NCBI GenBank assembly: GCA_021234535.1
Contig: CM037830.1
Coordinates: 33,577,405 to 33,641,404 of the forward strand
Source of the DNA: Stichopus chloronotus
Taxonomy: Eukaryota > Echinodermata > Holothuroidea > Aspidochirotida > Stichopodidae
Direction of reading: 5' to 3'
Length of the DNA stretch: 64,000 bases
The position numbers and the translations under genes were made by a program. Numbering within the stretch: position 1 is the stretch's first letter; the number at the start of each line of letters is the position of its first letter. The notes beneath the pieces are model-generated. The model searched no databases. It saw nothing but the letters and a program-made list of their open reading frames with translations, and was not told the DNA's origin. Positions 61,601 to 64,000 of the stretch are shown here, piece by piece.

Positions 61601-63068
61601 TACAGCTTTGCCGTTGACTTTTGTAAACGACAACAGCATCATACTGATTGCTCAGAATGTGCCTTTATTCCAAAAGAATGCCTAATATCTAGAAATTCCA
61701 GAGCAGTGCATAGTTTTACCGATTTTGACTGTGGCTGTGTAAGTGTGATCAGTACCACAGTGTTTACTAAACTTCACTTTCTTTTTTTGAGTTATTTACA
61801 ACAAATACTGCAGGATGCTAGGTAGAGCACAAACAATGAGGCAGGTAGGTGAATTAAGGGTTCCCACATGAGCAGAGTGTCCCCTGCATATTCTGTGTCC
61901 GTATCTGTTGTCATCATACTGGTATCTTTTGAATTTACTAGGTAATGGTTTGTTGTGGACTGCATGCTAACACAGGGTATCATAGGAGTTGGGGAAGGGG
62001 GGGGGGGAGGAGGAGTAATTAATGAACTGATATTAGTTATGCAGTGGGCGTGTGCAATGTTGTCCCACTCTGACCAAATTAAATGTGCGGAATTTCATGC
62101 AAATATCTCTGTAACATCATGTTTTTGGGGGTAATTTAGGCAAGCTTTAATCATTATTTTATTTGTTTTCTCATTTATGGCAGATCAATTGGTCCCAGGA
62201 CATTGGTTTGGTCGGAAAAGGAATTTGTTGACCAAAGTGCTTTTGAATTTTCAGAGGTGGGTAAGAAAATTCCTACTATTTCTTTGCTGAAGCTATGCAG
62301 AGCAGTGCTACTTCCTCTTAGCTATTTTGTTGCAAGAGCATGCTACTTAACTGTAATTTGAAGTGGTCCCTGCTTTACTTGGTGACCACTTTACGTAGTA
62401 CAACTATACTGAACTTTTCAGTATGGCAGTTCCTTCACTCCCAGTGTTGATCAAACGACTTAGAATAAATGGCACACTTTCTTTCATCTGATGTTTTGGG
62501 GTTTCTTTTCAAATCTATTGTCAGTCTCCAGAAATGCAGTCCCATCACCCTCCATCTGGTTTCTGCACCATAAGGTTATATGGAGTTTGTTTATATTATA
62601 AGACAAAATGTGTAATTCTATATATCACGGTGGAAAAGTAAAAGATGAAACCTTTTCAAAGAGCAAGACTGGTATTTCTGTTGTGCAACTTTGAGAACAG
62701 AGGTGGTCTATCAAAAGTATGTGTCCTTAGCTGTTAACCTGTAAGTTTATGCTTACCTCGTGAACAGTTTATCTCTATGCTGCCATTTCTGTGAAGATGC
62801 ATTATTTTACTGTATATAAAATTTGCAGGCGAATTTTCTTGTGAGGTCTGTAGCTCAATAATAAGTCACAAATGGACATGTAGAACTTGTCAGATTTTAT
62901 TTTTGCAATCCTTCTTCGGTTTTTAGACGGAGAAGATGATTAAAGCAGCTGAAGATATGCTGGGACCTTACTGTCTGGGGACAGTATGACCTTCTCGTAT
63001 TGCCACCTTCTTTCCCTTATGGGGGAATGGAGAATCCATGCATTACCTTCATGACACCAACTTGTCTG
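49494..63068 (+). CDS. LTA4H: Leukotriene A4 hydrolase / aminopeptidase (5' seven coding exons, gene continues beyond window)
   Basis: LTA4H is a cytosolic zinc metalloenzyme of the M1 aminopeptidase family. In vertebrates it converts leukotriene A4 to leukotriene B4 and also trims tripeptides. Seven exons (49494-49652, 55986-56125, 56856-56976, 59609-59677, 61219-61373, 62184-62256, 62927-63068) join with consistent phases and canonical GT/AG sites. They give about 286 residues: the N-terminal β-saddle domain and the start of the catalytic domain. Diagnostic segments are [19 protein letters not shown] and PCQDTPSVK, the M1 exopeptidase motif GGMEN at about residue 270, and [10 protein letters not shown]. 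The wording fits LTA4H rather than its paralogue aminopeptidase B (RNPEP). The HExxH zinc site and C-terminal domain lie downstream. Oddity: one extra base in exon 7 breaks the frame just before the WGQYD segment. Whether invertebrate LTA4H makes leukotriene B4 cannot be judged here. Confidence 0.93.
49994..51224. mobile_element. hAT-superfamily non-autonomous transposon
   Basis: The element is flanked by identical 8 bp GTCAGACA duplications at 49986-49993 and 51225-51232. Its ends are CAGGGTTAGCGCTAGC on the left and, as the complement of the right end, CAGGGTTCGCATTAGC. The CAGGG start plus 8 bp duplication is the hallmark of hAT transposition. The 1231 bp interior has a G17-like run near 50022 and no recognisable transposase; a minus-strand frame at 50327-50599 has no hAT motif. 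It sits in intron 1, so splicing removes it. Confidence 0.88.
51570..53850 (+). mobile_element. Tx1/L1-type LINE, 5'-truncated and mutated
   Basis: The frame begins inside the reverse transcriptase: [27 protein letters not shown], then [18 protein letters not shown] (motif A), [15 protein letters not shown] (motif B) and FIQYADDAT (catalytic motif C). Downstream comes the thumb region, then a Cys-rich zf-RVT-type segment ([37 protein letters not shown]). Two in-frame stops (about 52054 and 52304) and shifts near 52535 and 52680 kill it. An AATAAA at 53825-53830 precedes an A-run ending at 53852. AATGCCATGGTGA before the element and AATGCTTTGGTGA after it look like a diverged target duplication. 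The endonuclease half is missing. It inserted in the same direction as LTA4H. Confidence 0.88.
53864..55985. other. Rest of LTA4H intron 1
   Basis: No element ends or coding motifs were recognised. Overlapping open frames on both strands at 53793-54408 have no conserved content. Confidence 0.5.
55986..56125 (+). CDS. LTA4H: LTA4H coding exon 2
   Basis: Follows TTTGCCTTTAG. Encodes [15 protein letters not shown] through [15 protein letters not shown] and ends in phase 2 (AA before GTAAGG). A second AG seven bases inside was rejected because it would remove the conserved LDT and break phase. Confidence 0.88.
56856..56976 (+). CDS. LTA4H: LTA4H coding exon 3
   Basis: Follows TTTCTAG. Its first G completes the Lys codon split from exon 2. 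Encodes [20 protein letters not shown] and then HPYLFSQCQ, ending in phase 0 before GTACTG. The two Gln of SQCQ correspond to substrate-binding residues in the human enzyme. Confidence 0.92.
56977..59608 (+). other. LTA4H intron 3
   Basis: 2.6 kb without a recognised gene. Contains a TATG-rich run at about 57908-57932 and a T19 run at 59180-59198. Confidence 0.7.
59609..59677 (+). CDS. LTA4H: LTA4H coding exon 4
   Basis: A 23-codon exon in phase 0, between ATCTACAG and GTTCGT. Encodes [19 protein letters not shown] and then [13 protein letters not shown] is among the most conserved segments of M1 enzymes of this subfamily. Confidence 0.9.
59678..61218 (+). other. LTA4H intron 4
   Basis: 1.5 kb. 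Contains a C/T-rich minisatellite at 60265-60422. No gene was supported; the 81-codon Pro/Ser/His-rich frame at 60233-60478 is a product of that repeat. Confidence 0.7.
60265..60422. repeat. Pyrimidine-rich minisatellite
   Basis: Three exact copies of CCCCTTCCTCA run head to tail at 60298-60330, followed by diverged CCTTCCTTAC-type copies to about 60422. Confidence 0.85.
61219..61373 (+). CDS. LTA4H: LTA4H coding exon 5
   Basis: Between TCTGACAG and GTACGT. Encodes [17 protein letters not shown], then the acidic insert EPSADPSEK, then [18 protein letters not shown], ending in phase 2. IPSYL(L)A(V)VVG is a typical M1 strand at the end of the N-terminal domain. Confidence 0.92.
62184..62256 (+). 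CDS. LTA4H: LTA4H coding exon 6
   Basis: Follows TTTATGGCAG. The first A completes Arg from exon 5. Encodes [20 protein letters not shown], then EFSE. Two donors are close: GTGGGT at 62257 keeps phase 0 and joins to TEKM; GTAAGA at 62261 would add four bases and run into a stop, so the first is used. Confidence 0.88.
62927..63068 (+). CDS. LTA4H: LTA4H coding exon 7, carrying a one-base frameshift
   Basis: Between GGTTTTTAG and GTAAGG. The frame from exon 6 reads [16 protein letters not shown], then hits TGA at 62987. Shifting by one base at about 62972-62975 restores [20 protein letters not shown] followed by [11 protein letters not shown]. The exon is 142 nt; 141 would keep phase 0 with the next exon. 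So one extra base (the C at 62975 is a good candidate) breaks an otherwise conserved exon. It contains GGMEN, which binds the substrate amino end in M1 enzymes. Confidence 0.85.
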
Positions 63069-64000
63069 GTAAGGATAGAAGTTGTGAACTTGTGGTTCAA
63101 AGAAAAAAAAAAATCAACGAACAAAGTCAATAATTGCTGTAACAGTTGGGACTTTGATCAAAAGATAAAAATAGAAACTAAAAAAATGCTGGGATCAATG
63201 TTTTGTATTATGTATGTCATGACCGTAATTTAACTTCTTTATCAATAATTCATGGCAACAAAGATACCCATTGAATGTACCAGTAATCTGATAACATTGT
63301 GTGTGTATCTCGCAGGTATGTAGCAGGCAGTAGTAGTTTCACAAGGATTGAAGTTAATTGTACCCGTCTTGTCGTAACAGTCCTGTGCGGTTCAGTCTGC
63401 ATGTGAAAAACATGTTGAGACATTTGATTTTATGGACACAAGATAGATGAGGTTTGGCATTGATAAGAATGAAGTTAGCATTTGGGTCTAAAGCATAGCA
63501 TGTGTAAATGAACACCGTGACAATGTGTTTGCTCTCATGCATGTTAGATTCAAGTGGGAACCAAAGGATCGTAAAACTCTCAGAATTTTGAAATGTCGCT
63601 CTTCAGGTGCTACAATGTACTAGTCTCACTTAGCTTGCCAAAAGGCTATGCATTGCTGTTGTGTATTCACTGTATTTGTATTTTACACACTAGAATATGT
63701 AAACACTTAAGTAGGTCACGTAATTTTTCCAAGGAACACTCTTGGTTATTTGAATTAGTAAGAACTTACACGGATCAGTGAGAGGTATCAGCACAGCATA
63801 TTGTGATATGTAGTGTGATAACACATAGGAAACTCGGTGTATTCTTTACCAGCTGCATGATGTGGTAATGTTTGAGATATTTACATCTAACATCACCGTG
63901 CTGTCTCCTCAGAAAACCCATTGTGAACATGACGATTTCAGCATTTGGCCATTCTCATATCTGCTGTATGTGTTTTTTTATATAATGAAAAACGAGAGCG
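63069..64000 (+). other. Start of LTA4H intron 7
   Basis: Begins GTAAGG. I searched for the next expected exon, which should encode the HExxH zinc motif, and did not find it before the window ends. Confidence 0.7.

Noticed and set aside
1..64000. CRISPR arrays, prokaryotic operons, rRNA genes
   Set aside because: None seen; spaced direct repeats here are transposon or satellite derived, and the genes have spliceosomal introns.

Overview
This window is AT-rich eukaryotic genomic DNA: two intron-split protein-coding genes, both on the + strand and both incomplete here, set in a large amount of degenerate mobile-element and repeat sequence. Nothing bacterial or viral was seen: no operons, CRISPR or phage genes. 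The gene content (a RING-CH/MARCH-type E3 ligase and leukotriene A4 hydrolase with vertebrate-like exon phases), the Penelope-like, Tx1-like, hAT-like and TTAA-target elements, and the many non-coding kilobases suggest a marine invertebrate, most likely a deuterostome such as an echinoderm. That assignment is inference from general resemblance, not a search result.

Layout. 1-7413: no recognised gene; G-rich dispersed repeats, a tRNA-like/SINE-head sequence (1547-1619) with a T6 run, and a degenerate minisatellite-like stretch (3717-4470). 7414-13998: two exons of a MARCH-like E3 ligase, the C-terminal half of the RING-CH domain and a two-helix membrane exon, joined in phase across a 6.1 kb intron. 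13999-32100: mostly unassigned, with a long foldback element (23393-23951), two short local tandem duplications and two copies of a TTAA-flanked small transposon family. 32170-34990: remains of two different Penelope-like elements, separated by an (AT)n tract and each broken by stops or frameshifts. 39965-43443: a solo end of the TTAA family, a probable LINE 3' tail, and a 2.4-copy tandem array of a 1.27-1.30 kb unit. 44405-49352: a 423 bp inverted-repeat element with an 8 bp target duplication, a third TTAA-family copy, and an inverted-repeat element ending about 140 bp before the leukotriene A4 hydrolase start codon.

49494-63068 and onward: the first seven coding exons of leukotriene A4 hydrolase (LTA4H). 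They cover the N-terminal domain and the GGMEN substrate-binding motif; the zinc-binding exon lies beyond the window. Intron 1 holds a 1.23 kb hAT-type element with a perfect 8 bp target duplication and a 5'-truncated Tx1-like LINE. Exon 7 carries a single-base frameshift in otherwise perfectly conserved coding sequence.

I found no new biochemical system. The points most worth checking are the LTA4H exon 7 frameshift, the transposon abutting the LTA4H start, the paired Penelope-like elements with odd AT-rich boundaries, the 1.3 kb tandem array, and the over-representation of the palindrome TAGGCCTA.
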